DNA from: Pyrinomonadaceae bacterium
GTDB taxonomy: Bacteria; Acidobacteriota; Blastocatellia; Pyrinomonadales; Pyrinomonadaceae
Assembly (NCBI GenBank): GCA_030841105.1
Contig: JAVEDE010000028.1
Span: 1-64,000, forward strand
DNA: 64,000 nucleotides
Direction: 5' to 3'
In this document: positions 45,777 to 53,604 of the stretch, piece after piece
How the letters are laid out: the number at the start of each line of letters is the position of its first letter
How positions within the stretch are numbered: the first letter of the stretch is position 1
The notes under the pieces: model-generated
Databases searched by the model: none
The model's input: only the letters and a program-made list of their open reading frames with translations
What the model was told of the DNA's origin: nothing
Made by a program: the position numbers and the translations under genes

Positions 45777-45922
45777 GGATGAAGGATGAGGGATGAAGAA
45801 AAGCCGTGAATCGAGAATCGTGAATCGTGAATGGAGAAAACCTGTCTTCATCTATTCACAATTTACGATTCACGATTCACGATCTACCTGTCTTCATTCA
45901 TCCCTCCGCTCTCATCCCTCGA
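45777..45922. repeat. Period-7 hairpin H11, two unit families nested
   Basis: The outer arms (about 45777-45798 and 45895-45922) use GGATGAG/GGATGAA units. The inner arms (about 45806-45834 and 45853-45885) use GAATCGT units. It starts about 10 nt after the stop codon of the glycosyltransferase-like gene on the minus strand and ends 10 nt before the lolC ATG. Confidence 0.85.
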
Positions 45923-45930
45923 TTCCGCGT

Positions 45931-47457
45931 TTAGCGGAATCTCGACTTGGGCTTGTTCAGTAAGACTCTGAGGTTCGGATCGTCGCGCGCCGTCTGGTCG
46001 CCGGGCGGGCGCAGTTCGTAGAACGTGGCGGCGTGGTGGCGGAAGCCGAAGCGCGCGGGCAGGTCGGCGAGCGCGCGCGTCTCCTGTTCGTGCCAACCGT
46101 CCATTGACCAGAGCCGCGGGTCAACGTCAACGAAGACGCGGTGGCCTTCGTTCAAGTGCCATTCGATTTGATCGTTGAGCCGCGCGCCCGGCCAGCCGCC
46201 GCCCGTGCCGATCACGTCCCAGCGGCCGAGGCCGAGGCCGCGGTAGTAGTTGACCGACACGGTCTGTCCGCCCGCCATCACCACCGCGTCGGTCGGCACG
46301 CGCGCGAGTCGCTCACGGTACTCTTTCGTCATGCCGTGGCTGGCGAGCGTGTGCCGCGTGAACACGTAGACGGGCATGCCGACGAGCAGCGAGACGGCTA
46401 ACACTGTAGCGCAGGCATAGATGAAGCCGCGACGCGCGTCGCCGCCCGGTGTGCGAGTTGTCCAACGCGCGACGAGGTAAGCGGCGGCGACGGGGACGAA
46501 TCCGGGCAGCCCGGTCAACTGGTAGCGCGCGTTGATCACCGTGCTGTAGTTCGCCAGCAGCATCAAGTTGCAGAAGAGTCCGACGCACGCCAGCGCGAGG
46601 AGCGGCGACAAACCGCGCTCGCGCCACTCGCGCCGGAGCGCGAACGGCAGCAGGGCGACGGTGACGGGCGCGGCGATGAAGAGGAGTTGGGCGAACGGCA
46701 CGAGGTTCGCGAGTTTGACCGGGTGCAACGCCGACTCCGCGCGCATCGAAGCGACCCACCCGTACCAAGCCCCACGGAAGCCGCCCACGTCCGCCAGCCA
46801 CCACACGGCGAACGGCGCGAGCGCGCAAGTTAAAAAGATCAAGGCCGTCGCCGCAGTCAACAGCAATTCGCGCCCGCGCAGTTTCCACCCGTAGCACGCG
46901 GGCGCGACCAACAGCCACAGGCCGAAGAACCCGACCGGCTCGCGCACGTTGACGCACAGGCCGAGCAAGGCCGCGCCCAACATCAACTGCCACGTTCGTC
47001 GCGCGCGCACGCCGCGCAGGTGCGTGACGAGCGCGACCGAAAGCAACAGGATCGAAGGCGTCTCCGTCATGGCCTGCCCGCTGTAGACGATGAAGAAGGG
47101 CGAGAGCGCGAGCATCAACGCGGCGACCGTCGCTGCCCTGAGCGATCCGGTCAACTCGCGCGCGAGCGTCCAGCAGGCGACGACGGCGAAGGGCGTCTGC
47201 GCCACGACCATGTACTTGAAGAGCAGGTAGGCGTGCTCGGTCTGCAACCCGAAGAGCGCGCGGGCGACGCGGTAGGCCGCGTGGTTCGTGAAGATGAAGA
47301 GCATCCGCCCGAAGAGCATCGAGGACGGCTGGCCGCGCACGGCGTTGACCGTGTAGTCGAGCGCGTCCCAATCTCCGGCGAAAGGGTCTACGAAAAAGAT
47401 TGTCAGGAGAAGGGCGAGGGTGGCGGGCGGTAGCCAGTAGCGCCACGCCCTCAGCAT
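45931..47457 (-). CDS. GT39/PMT-like multi-pass membrane glycosyltransferase
   Basis: An approximately 508-aa membrane protein with about 11 TM helices and a large soluble C-terminal region. The first loop contains DPFAGDWDALDY, and the family layout (acidic first periplasmic loop, many TMs) resembles ArnT/PMT-type transferases that use polyprenyl-phosphate sugars. The exact substrate is unknown. ATG 47457 begins just before TM1. The open frame extends to 47643 as a Thr/Ala-rich stretch that would overlap the upstream regulator gene, so the longer form is less likely. Confidence 0.72.
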   Translation of the reverse strand: MLRAWRYWLPPATLALLLTIFFVDPFAGDWDALDYTVNAVRGQPSSMLFGRMLFIFTNHAAYRVARALFGLQTEHAYLLFKYMVVAQTPFAVVACWTLARELTGSLRAATVAALMLALSPFFIVYSGQAMTETPSILLLSVALVTHLRGVRARRTWQLMLGAALLGLCVNVREPVGFFGLWLLVAPACYGWKLRGRELLLTAATALIFLTCALAPFAVWWLADVGGFRGAWYGWVASMRAESALHPVKLANLVPFAQLLFIAAPVTVALLPFALRREWRERGLSPLLALACVGLFCNLMLLANYSTVINARYQLTGLPGFVPVAAAYLVARWTTRTPGGDARRGFIYACATVLAVSLLVGMPVYVFTRHTLASHGMTKEYRERLARVPTDAVVMAGGQTVSVNYYRGLGLGRWDVIGTGGGWPGARLNDQIEWHLNEGHRVFVDVDPRLWSMDGWHEQETRALADLPARFGFRHHAATFYELRPPGDQTARDDPNLRVLLNKPKSRFR

Positions 47458-47548
47458 CGAGTGGGTGAGACGGCCGTCGTCGCCGTCGCCGCGTGTTGTC
47501 GTCGTCGCGGCAACGTCGCGCGGCGCGTCGGCGCGGGGCGTGGTGGCG

Positions 47549-48469
47549 TCAACCGCTGCGCGTCGGGTGTCGGTGCGTCGCGGGGTCGCTGCTGTCGCCG
47601 GGGCTGCTGTTGCGGCGGCGGTCTTCGGGCGTGAGAGAGTCAATCAGTTTGTTGTCGAACGATTCTTCGGGACGTTTGACCATCGTCAGGCGATTGCCGC
47701 GATCATTGTACGCGACCTCGTCCATAATGTTGTAAATCAGGAGCACGCCGCGCCCCGAAGTCTTGAACAGGTTGGCCGGGTCGCGCGGGTCTGGAATCTC
47801 CTTGACGTTGAAGCCCTCGCCCTCGTCTTCGATGGTGAAGCGCGCCTCCTTCGGCGAGAGGTCGGCCGTGATGCGGACGAGTTTCCGCTGGTCGTACTTG
47901 TTGCCGTGCTTGACGGCGTTGACGAAAGCCTCGTCGAGCGCGATGAAGAGGTTGGAGCGTTCGGGATTGATGATGCCGAGTTTGGTGACGCGCTCGTGGA
48001 GGTAATGCAGGACGCCGTTCATCAGAGAGAGATCGCTCGGCAACTCGAACTCGATCCGCTCGCGCACGAACGGCACGACCTTCATGTCTTCGACGAAACG
48101 CAGCTTGTAGCCGAGCGTCTTCTCGACGATGGCCTGCAACTCCTGCTTGTCGTAAGGACGGCGCAGGTAGTTGGCCGCGCCCATCTTGAAGGCTTTGACG
48201 AGGCCGGGGTGGAGCGTGTCCTCGGACGAGACGACGACGGGCACGACGAGTCGCTTGCGCTTGATCTCGCTCAAGATTTGCACGCCGCCTTCGGCGTCTT
48301 CCGTCAAATCGCTGATGATGAGGTCGAAGTCTTCGAGGTCTTCGCGGGCGAGGGCTTCGTCGCGGTTGCCCGTGGCGACGACTTCGTGGCCGAACTCGCC
48401 GAGCACCTGCGACAGCAGTGTGCGCAGTTCCTTGTTGGCATCCACGATCAGGATTCGACGTTTATCCAT
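47549..48469 (-). CDS. Response regulator with a C-terminal RsbW-type HATPase domain
   Basis: A 306-aa protein. The receiver domain (residues 1-125) has Asp10 and phosphoacceptor Asp54 (IISDLTED), but the usual Lys before Pro is Arg (NYLRRPYD). A HATPase_c_2/anti-sigma-like domain follows, with an N-box ALDEAFVNAVKHGNK and G-boxes DEGEGFN and GRGVLLIYNIMD. Such proteins phosphorylate or bind an anti-sigma antagonist, coupling two-component input to a partner switch. ATG 48469 is preferred. The C-terminal 40 residues are low-complexity. Confidence 0.85.
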   Translation of the reverse strand: MDKRRILIVDANKELRTLLSQVLGEFGHEVVATGNRDEALAREDLEDFDLIISDLTEDAEGGVQILSEIKRKRLVVPVVVSSEDTLHPGLVKAFKMGAANYLRRPYDKQELQAIVEKTLGYKLRFVEDMKVVPFVRERIEFELPSDLSLMNGVLHYLHERVTKLGIINPERSNLFIALDEAFVNAVKHGNKYDQRKLVRITADLSPKEARFTIEDEGEGFNVKEIPDPRDPANLFKTSGRGVLLIYNIMDEVAYNDRGNRLTMVKRPEESFDNKLIDSLTPEDRRRNSSPGDSSDPATHRHPTRSG

Positions 48470-48605
48470 CAATCACCGATTCCGTCCGAGACTCCGAACA
48501 CCTTGAGCACCTTGAGCACATCGGGGAGGGTACTGAAAAAGCGCGTCCGAGGGAGACACGCTTGACCGCTACGTTGTACGCCGGATGGCGGCGCGAGGTT
48601 TCCTG

Positions 48606-48611
48606 AATATA
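48606..48611 (-). promoter_or_regulatory. -10 element (TATATT, TG-extended) for the regulator gene
   Basis: On the minus strand, TGTGATATATT with TATATT at 48611-48606, about 140 nt upstream of ATG 48469. The leader also holds a 9-nt direct repeat (CTCAAGGTG twice). Confidence 0.4.
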
Positions 48612-48701
48612 TCACACGCCGCGCGCGACGGCAGCAACCCCCGCGCTCGTTGGATGCGGCGGAAGCGTCGGCCGCACGCAACTTTCTTCACCGCCGCTCA
48701 A

Positions 48702-49418
48702 CTAACGCGCCGCGAGAAACGGTTTGACTTTGCGCGCGAACTGGAACAAGAAACGGTCGCGACGCAGGATTTCGGTGCGGTTGAGGGCGTAGAGATCGAG
48801 CGGGTCGGCGGGGCCATAATGCGTGGTGAAGGCGGCGGTGTGTCCGGCCTCGCGGCACGCCTCCCTCGCCGTGTCGGAAAAAAATCCGGCCGGGTAGGCC
48901 AAAACTTTGCACGGCTTTTGCAGCAACTCCTCCAACTGCCGCTTCGACTCGAACACTTCCTCGCGCACCTCCGCCGCAGGAATCTCGTGCAGCAACTTGT
49001 GGTTGAGCGTGTGCGAACCGAACTCGATGCCGTGGGCGGACATTTCCAGAATCTCCTCGCGCGTGAGGTGCGGGCGCGCGCCCTCGCCCGCGGCCTGCGC
49101 CTTGTAAGCCGTCTGCCCGATACATGAAGGGATGGTGAAGATCGTGGCCTTGATCTGGAAACGTTTGAGGACGGGAAAGGCGTTCGTGTAGTTGTCTTCC
49201 CAACCGTCGTCGAGCGTGACACTGATCCCGTTCGGGGGAAACTCGCCGTGCGCGCGGTAGTGATCGATGAGTTCGGACGCCGTGTAAAAAACGTAGCCGT
49301 GCTTCTTCAAGTAAGCCATCTGGCGCGCGAAGCGGGCGGGCGGCGTGAACCCGCCGCGCACCAGCGAGTCGGGCGCGGGGCGATCAATCTTGTGGTAGAA
49401 GATGACTGGAACTTGCAT
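48702..49418 (-). CDS. Polysaccharide deacetylase (NodB domain)
   Basis: A 238-aa protein with the NodB pattern: VPVIFYHKID at the N-terminus, the motif-1 aspartates in SVTLDDGWEDN, the motif-2 histidines in FGSHTLNHKLL, and later VLAYPAGFFSD. It removes N- or O-acetyl groups from a glycan or a peptidoglycan-like substrate. No signal peptide is seen, so it may act on a cytoplasmic or lipid-linked sugar. It neighbours a membrane glycosyltransferase and a GNAT, which hints at a cell-surface glycan pathway (inference). Confidence 0.88.
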   Translation of the reverse strand: MQVPVIFYHKIDRPAPDSLVRGGFTPPARFARQMAYLKKHGYVFYTASELIDHYRAHGEFPPNGISVTLDDGWEDNYTNAFPVLKRFQIKATIFTIPSCIGQTAYKAQAAGEGARPHLTREEILEMSAHGIEFGSHTLNHKLLHEIPAAEVREEVFESKRQLEELLQKPCKVLAYPAGFFSDTAREACREAGHTAAFTTHYGPADPLDLYALNRTEILRRDRFLFQFARKVKPFLAAR

Positions 49419-49463
49419 CTCGCAACTATAACTTCGCGCTCTCGCGACTCTCGCCGCGCGGCC

Positions 49464-50549
49464 TTACAAATTGGGGTGCTCGAAGATGCTCACGTCGGAA
49501 TCGGCGCGCGTCAGAAACCAGTTGTGTGGGGCATTGACCAACTCGCGCTCGGTCTCGCTGTAGACCATGAAGCCCGGCGCGCGCTTGATGCGCCAGAAGC
49601 CGCGCCGCACGAGTCGCTCCTCGACGCGCGCGTCCAACACGTCCGTCACCAGACTACCGGCGCGACGCTCCAAAGCCAAATTGAGCGCGGCGCGCAACAG
49701 TTCGTCAATCACGTCGAAGCCCGCTCCGGCGTCGTAACAGATGTCGCTGATCGCAACCTTCGGCGACGCCGCGCCCGCGCCCTCGGCCTTGCGGAAAAAC
49801 AGCACGACGTAACCCATCAGTTGATTGCCCGCGTACAGACCCAAAGTCTCGTAACGCTTCCCCGGCTGCCGCGCGAACTGCCAGTCGAGATAATCGGCGC
49901 GGCGCACGACCGCGCACGGCCACTGTGTCGCAGCCCTCTGCCACAGATCGTCAAAGTCCGCGTCGAAGCGTTCGACCGCGCGCAGGGAGACGCCGCTCGC
50001 CGTCGTCTTGTCGAGGTGCGGACGCAAAGGGGCGTAAGCGAGGTTGACGACCTGACCGAGCGGGCGCGGCAGGCGCGACAACTCTTTGACGGCGTGCGCC
50101 GGATTCAACAGCAGGTGGTAACGATTGATGCTGCCCATCGCCGCCCACCTCTGGCTGTTAAGGACGCCGGTCGAACCCGCGTTGATGCCGAGCGCGATCA
50201 TCGTCCGGCAGTGTTCGCGCGCCGTGTCCAGCAGTCGCCGCCCCCAACGCTGCCCGCGATAATCTTCGTGGACGATGAAGTCGAGAATCCAGATCGCGCG
50301 CCGCTCCTCTGCGCCGACTTTCAGCGTCACCGGGATCGTCGCCACCTGCCCGACGACGCGCCCCCCTGTGTCTTCCAAAATCCACAACGGCACGTCTTCG
50401 AGATCGGTGCGCGGGTTTTCCAGGTAATGCCATTTCCAGTAGGCGGGGTCGCTCTTGCGCGGGTCGTCCGGGTAGGCTTCGCGCAGGAAGGCGAGGAGCG
50501 CGTCCGTGTCGGCTACCTTGAACTGTTTGATGTGTGCGTCGCTTGCCAT
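49464..50549 (-). CDS. GNAT-family N-acetyltransferase
   Basis: A 361-aa protein with an N-terminal GNAT domain (residues about 3-150). The acetyl-CoA motif region is FIVHEDYRGQRWGRRLLDTAREH (motif A, Q/RxxGxG/A type: RGQRWG). A second, GNAT-like half begins near FDADFDDLWQRAATQWPCA and ends with CYDAGAGFDVIDELL. It is larger than single-domain GNATs. The substrate is unknown. ATG 50549 starts MASDAHIKQFKVADTD. It neighbours the deacetylase on the same strand. Confidence 0.75.
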   Translation of the reverse strand: MASDAHIKQFKVADTDALLAFLREAYPDDPRKSDPAYWKWHYLENPRTDLEDVPLWILEDTGGRVVGQVATIPVTLKVGAEERRAIWILDFIVHEDYRGQRWGRRLLDTAREHCRTMIALGINAGSTGVLNSQRWAAMGSINRYHLLLNPAHAVKELSRLPRPLGQVVNLAYAPLRPHLDKTTASGVSLRAVERFDADFDDLWQRAATQWPCAVVRRADYLDWQFARQPGKRYETLGLYAGNQLMGYVVLFFRKAEGAGAASPKVAISDICYDAGAGFDVIDELLRAALNLALERRAGSLVTDVLDARVEERLVRRGFWRIKRAPGFMVYSETERELVNAPHNWFLTRADSDVSIFEHPNL

Positions 50550-50714
50550 GCCGGAGATTCGAGCGGGCGGCAGTTTAGCCCAGCCCCGCGCCCGTGACAA
50601 CGCGCACACACGCGCCGTACAACGCGCACACGCTGCACGTCACGCGCACGCGCGCAACCCATGCGCTACTGCCGCGCCGCGCGTTTCTGCTAGACTCGCG
50701 TGCGGTTTAACTGC

Positions 50715-51521
50715 ATGCAAGTCTCACTCGACCAACGCGAACAACCCGACGGAGACGCGTCACCAACGCGCGGCGCACGCCGCGTCCGTGACGAGAAGAC
50801 TCAAGCGCGCGGGGGCGAGAAAACTCAGGCGCGCGGCGGCAACAACTCCCTTGCGCGCGCCGATCGTTTCGCAGACCTCTCGGCCTACACGTTCAAGCAA
50901 CGCCTCCTCATCCGCGCCGCCGACATCAGTTTCTACGTGCTCATCAACCTCATCGGGCGCACCACGCGTTTCAGCGTCGAAGGCTGGGAGCACTGGGAGG
51001 CGGCGACGCGCGACGGCCGACAGCCCATCTACGCCTTCTGGCACAACCGCGTCTTCCTCGCCACCTACTTCTTCCGGCGGCGCGGCATCGTCGTGATGAC
51101 CTCGCGGAGTTTCGACGGCGAGTACATCGCGCGCTTCATCCAACGCTTCGGATACGGCGCGTCGCGCGGTTCATCTTCGCGCGGCGCGGTCGGCGCGCTC
51201 GTCGAGATGATCAAACTGATGCGGCGCGAAAATCGCCCCGCGGGCTTTACCGTAGACGGGCCGCGCGGCCCACGCCACGTCGCCAAGATGGGCGCGGTGC
51301 TGCTCGCCAAAAAGACGGGCGCGCCCGTCCTCCCCTTCACCGTCAACGCCGAATGCTACTACGCCGCGCCGAGTTGGGACGCCCTCCAAGTCCCCTACCC
51401 CTTCACCCGCGCGCGCGTCCTGATCGCCCCCCCGATCCACGTTCCCCCGGACGCCGACGAAGCCGAACTCTTTGCCAAGCGCGCCGAACTCCAACGCGCC
51501 CTCGACTCGCTCGACAACTAA
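50715..51521 (+). CDS. DUF374/LPLAT-family lysophospholipid acyltransferase
   Basis: A 268-aa protein with an N-terminal non-conserved tail (about 45 residues) holding two EKTQARGG copies encoded by 24-nt tandem units (50793-50840). The DUF374 acyltransferase pattern follows: IYAFWHNRVFLATYFF (His), GIVVMTSRSFDGEYIA, GFTVDGPRGPRHVAKMGAVLL, and LPFTVNAE. The family transfers acyl chains in membrane or lipid A synthesis. ATG 50715 is preferred over GTG 50700, without a clear Shine-Dalgarno. It is divergent from the GNAT gene. Confidence 0.82.
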   Translation: MQVSLDQREQPDGDASPTRGARRVRDEKTQARGGEKTQARGGNNSLARADRFADLSAYTFKQRLLIRAADISFYVLINLIGRTTRFSVEGWEHWEAATRDGRQPIYAFWHNRVFLATYFFRRRGIVVMTSRSFDGEYIARFIQRFGYGASRGSSSRGAVGALVEMIKLMRRENRPAGFTVDGPRGPRHVAKMGAVLLAKKTGAPVLPFTVNAECYYAAPSWDALQVPYPFTRARVLIAPPIHVPPDADEAELFAKRAELQRALDSLDN

Positions 51522-51561
51522 GATTGTTAAGCGACGGCACGCGCCCGTAAAATTACGCCCG

Positions 51562-51804
51562 ATGCCCGCGAGCAATTTTCAAGTCGTCGGCCGGATCGAG
51601 CACGTCGAAGTCATCGCCGTGCGCCACTCAATTCGCGTCCTCGATTTTCTCACACAAACTTACGGGCGGGGGCGTTGGCGCAAGCTGAAAGGTGTTGCCA
51701 GAGTGCTGCTCGGAGATGGTACGATTCGTTTAGCAGAGTTACACTGGTATGAAGCACACGGCATCGGCAAACGCCAGATGAAGATCAAACACTATCTCGA
51801 TTAA
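51562..51804 (+). CDS. Small conserved protein, unknown function
   Basis: An 80-aa basic protein: residues 17-34 read EVIAVRHSIRVLDFLTQT, followed by YGRGRWRKLKGVARV and LAELHWYEAHGIGKRQMKIK. The pattern of RWRK-KG, an acidic ELHWYEAHGIGK and KIK is one I associate with short conserved proteins in several bacterial groups, but no function is known to me. It is followed 5 nt later by another small gene. ATG 51562 is internal to a longer shadow frame. Confidence 0.7.
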   Translation: MPASNFQVVGRIEHVEVIAVRHSIRVLDFLTQTYGRGRWRKLKGVARVLLGDGTIRLAELHWYEAHGIGKRQMKIKHYLD

Positions 51805-51809
51805 AGCTT

Positions 51810-52049
51810 ATGAAGCAGCAAGACACAGGCTCGTTGATCGCCATCTGCATAGACAACACCGACTACGAAATGTCGCTTGAGCGGCGCAAAGTTTACCCGG
51901 TGCTGCCCGACGAGGCCGCCGCGCGCAGCGACTACGTGCGCGTCATTGACGAAACCGGCGAAGACTATCTCTTCCCCGCGAGTCTGTTCATCCTTGTTCC
52001 CGTCACGCGCGATGTGGAAGCGGCCGTGCTGGCCGGAACTCATATCTAG
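51810..52049 (+). CDS. Small conserved protein, unknown function
   Basis: A 79-aa acidic protein: AICIDNTDYEMSLERRKVYP at residues 11-30, then VIDETGEDYLFPASLFILV. It reads like a small beta-rich domain. It starts 5 nt after the preceding small gene, so the two are almost certainly cotranscribed, and it lies 36 nt before the M20 peptidase. The basic-acidic pairing could mean the products bind each other; that is a guess. Confidence 0.7.
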   Translation: MKQQDTGSLIAICIDNTDYEMSLERRKVYPVLPDEAAARSDYVRVIDETGEDYLFPASLFILVPVTRDVEAAVLAGTHI

Positions 52050-52085
52050 CTCTAACAATTTTTGCTCATTCCTTCGGAGGACTGC

Positions 52086-53252
52086 ATGATCAATCAGGAG
52101 CGCATTAAAAACTTGCTACTCGAACTCGTCCAAATTGACAGCGTTTCGCGCAAGGAGCGCGACGTGGCCGAACGCATCAAGAAGTATTGCGAGGAGATGG
52201 GCGCGACCGTCGAGATTGACGACGCGGGCGCGAAGGTCGGCGGCAATTCCGGCAACGTCATCGCGCGCTTTCCCGGCACGATCCCCGGCGCGGAGTGGAT
52301 CATGATGTCGGCGCACATGGACACGGTCGTGCCCGGCGAGGGCGTCAAACCCGTCGTCGAGGGCGACATCATCCGCTCGGATGGCACGACCGTCTTAGGC
52401 GGCGATGACAAGTCGGGCTGCGCCGTCATCATCGAGACGATCCGCTGCCTGCAAGAGCAGAACCTCCCGCACGCGCCCATCGAGGCCGTCTTCTCCATCT
52501 GCGAAGAGGTGGGCTTGCTCGGCGCGAAGCACGTTGACACGTCGAAGTTGAACTCGAAGTACGGCCTCGTCTTCGACTCGGACGACCCCGGCTTCCTCTT
52601 CACCAAAGGCCCTTCGGCCGACCACATGGAGTGGAAAATCTACGGGCTGGAATCGCACGCGGGCGTCGCGCCCGAACAGGGCATCTCCGCCATCCGCATC
52701 GCCGCCGAGGCCATTCACAATATGAAACTCGGCCGCATTGACGAAGAGACCACCGCCAACATCGGCGTCATCGAAGGCGGCAAGGCCACCAATATCACGA
52801 CCAACCTCGTCACCCTGCGCGGCGAGGCGCGCTCGCACGACGACAAAAAGTTGGAGGCGCAGACCGCGCACATGACCAAGTGTTTCGAGGACGCGGCGGC
52901 CAAGCACGAAGTCACGGTCGAGGGCGTGACGACGAAGGCGCGCGTCGAGGCGCACGTCACGCGCGAGTACTCGGCGATGGACGTGCCGGACAGTTCGCGC
53001 GTCGTCCAACTCGTCTACCAGGCGGCCGCGCGCCTCGGCCAGAAGGTCGAGACGCTCGCTTCGGGGGGCGGTTGCGACGCCAACATCTTCAACAAGCGCG
53101 GCATCGAGTGCGCCAACTTCGGCACGGGCATGCGCGCCATCCACACCGTCAAAGAGTGGCTCGACGTGAAGGACATGTACGCCTCCGCCGAGATGACGCT
53201 CGAAGTCCTCAAACTCAACGGCGAACTCGCGCAGCAACAGCAGAAAGGTTAA
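52086..53252 (+). CDS. M20 metallopeptidase (PepT/CPG2 family)
   Basis: A 388-aa cytosolic zinc peptidase. The metal-binding residues are visible as His77-x-Asp79 (MMSAHMDTV), Asp107 (GGDDKSG), Glu140/Glu141 (CEEVGLLG) and the C-terminal His in GTGMRAIHTVKEW. The dimerisation lid domain lies about 180-290. It resembles peptidase T-like and other M20 di/tripeptidases. ATG 52086 follows TCGGAGGA by 5 nt, a strong ribosome site. It probably cleaves small peptides during recycling. Confidence 0.9.
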   Translation: MINQERIKNLLLELVQIDSVSRKERDVAERIKKYCEEMGATVEIDDAGAKVGGNSGNVIARFPGTIPGAEWIMMSAHMDTVVPGEGVKPVVEGDIIRSDGTTVLGGDDKSGCAVIIETIRCLQEQNLPHAPIEAVFSICEEVGLLGAKHVDTSKLNSKYGLVFDSDDPGFLFTKGPSADHMEWKIYGLESHAGVAPEQGISAIRIAAEAIHNMKLGRIDEETTANIGVIEGGKATNITTNLVTLRGEARSHDDKKLEAQTAHMTKCFEDAAAKHEVTVEGVTTKARVEAHVTREYSAMDVPDSSRVVQLVYQAAARLGQKVETLASGGGCDANIFNKRGIECANFGTGMRAIHTVKEWLDVKDMYASAEMTLEVLKLNGELAQQQQKG

Positions 53253-53260
53253 GCGAGCCA

Positions 53261-53581
53261 ATGGCCGACGAAGAAATGCAACGCACCATGCGCTTCATCC
53301 TCGAACAGCAGGCGCAACTCACCGTGTCCATGGGACAGTTGACCGAGAGAGTGGATAAACTTTCCGGCACGGTTGAACAACTTTCCGAAAAAGTTAATCG
53401 GACGGCGGACAGCGTAGCGGCGTTGCTGACGATAGCCGAAATTCATGAGCGTGAGATTGAGGCATTGAAAGAGTCGGTGAGCGCAGTTGACGAACGCGGG
53501 CGGGACACAGATGAACGACTCAACGCCCTCATCAATACCGTCGAGCGTTACATCAGCGAACGGCGCAACCGAAAATCTTAA
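53261..53581 (+). CDS. Small coiled-coil protein
   Basis: A 106-aa protein made of heptad-pattern helices (QLTVSMGQLTERVDKLSGTV then EQLSEKVNRTADSVAAL), a second helix after EREIEALKESVSAVDERG, and an Arg/Lys-rich end. No signal peptide or domain match is recognised. It starts 8 nt after the M20 stop codon, so it is probably cotranscribed. Likely an oligomeric adaptor; function unknown. Confidence 0.72.
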   Translation: MADEEMQRTMRFILEQQAQLTVSMGQLTERVDKLSGTVEQLSEKVNRTADSVAALLTIAEIHEREIEALKESVSAVDERGRDTDERLNALINTVERYISERRNRKS

Positions 53582-53604
53582 AACCAACGCACCGCGAAAC
53601 GGCC

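Noticed and set aside
47458..47643. A longer N-terminus for the GT39-like protein
   Set aside because: It starts at a TTG, is Thr/Ala-rich without conservation, and would overlap the end of the upstream regulator by about 95 nt.
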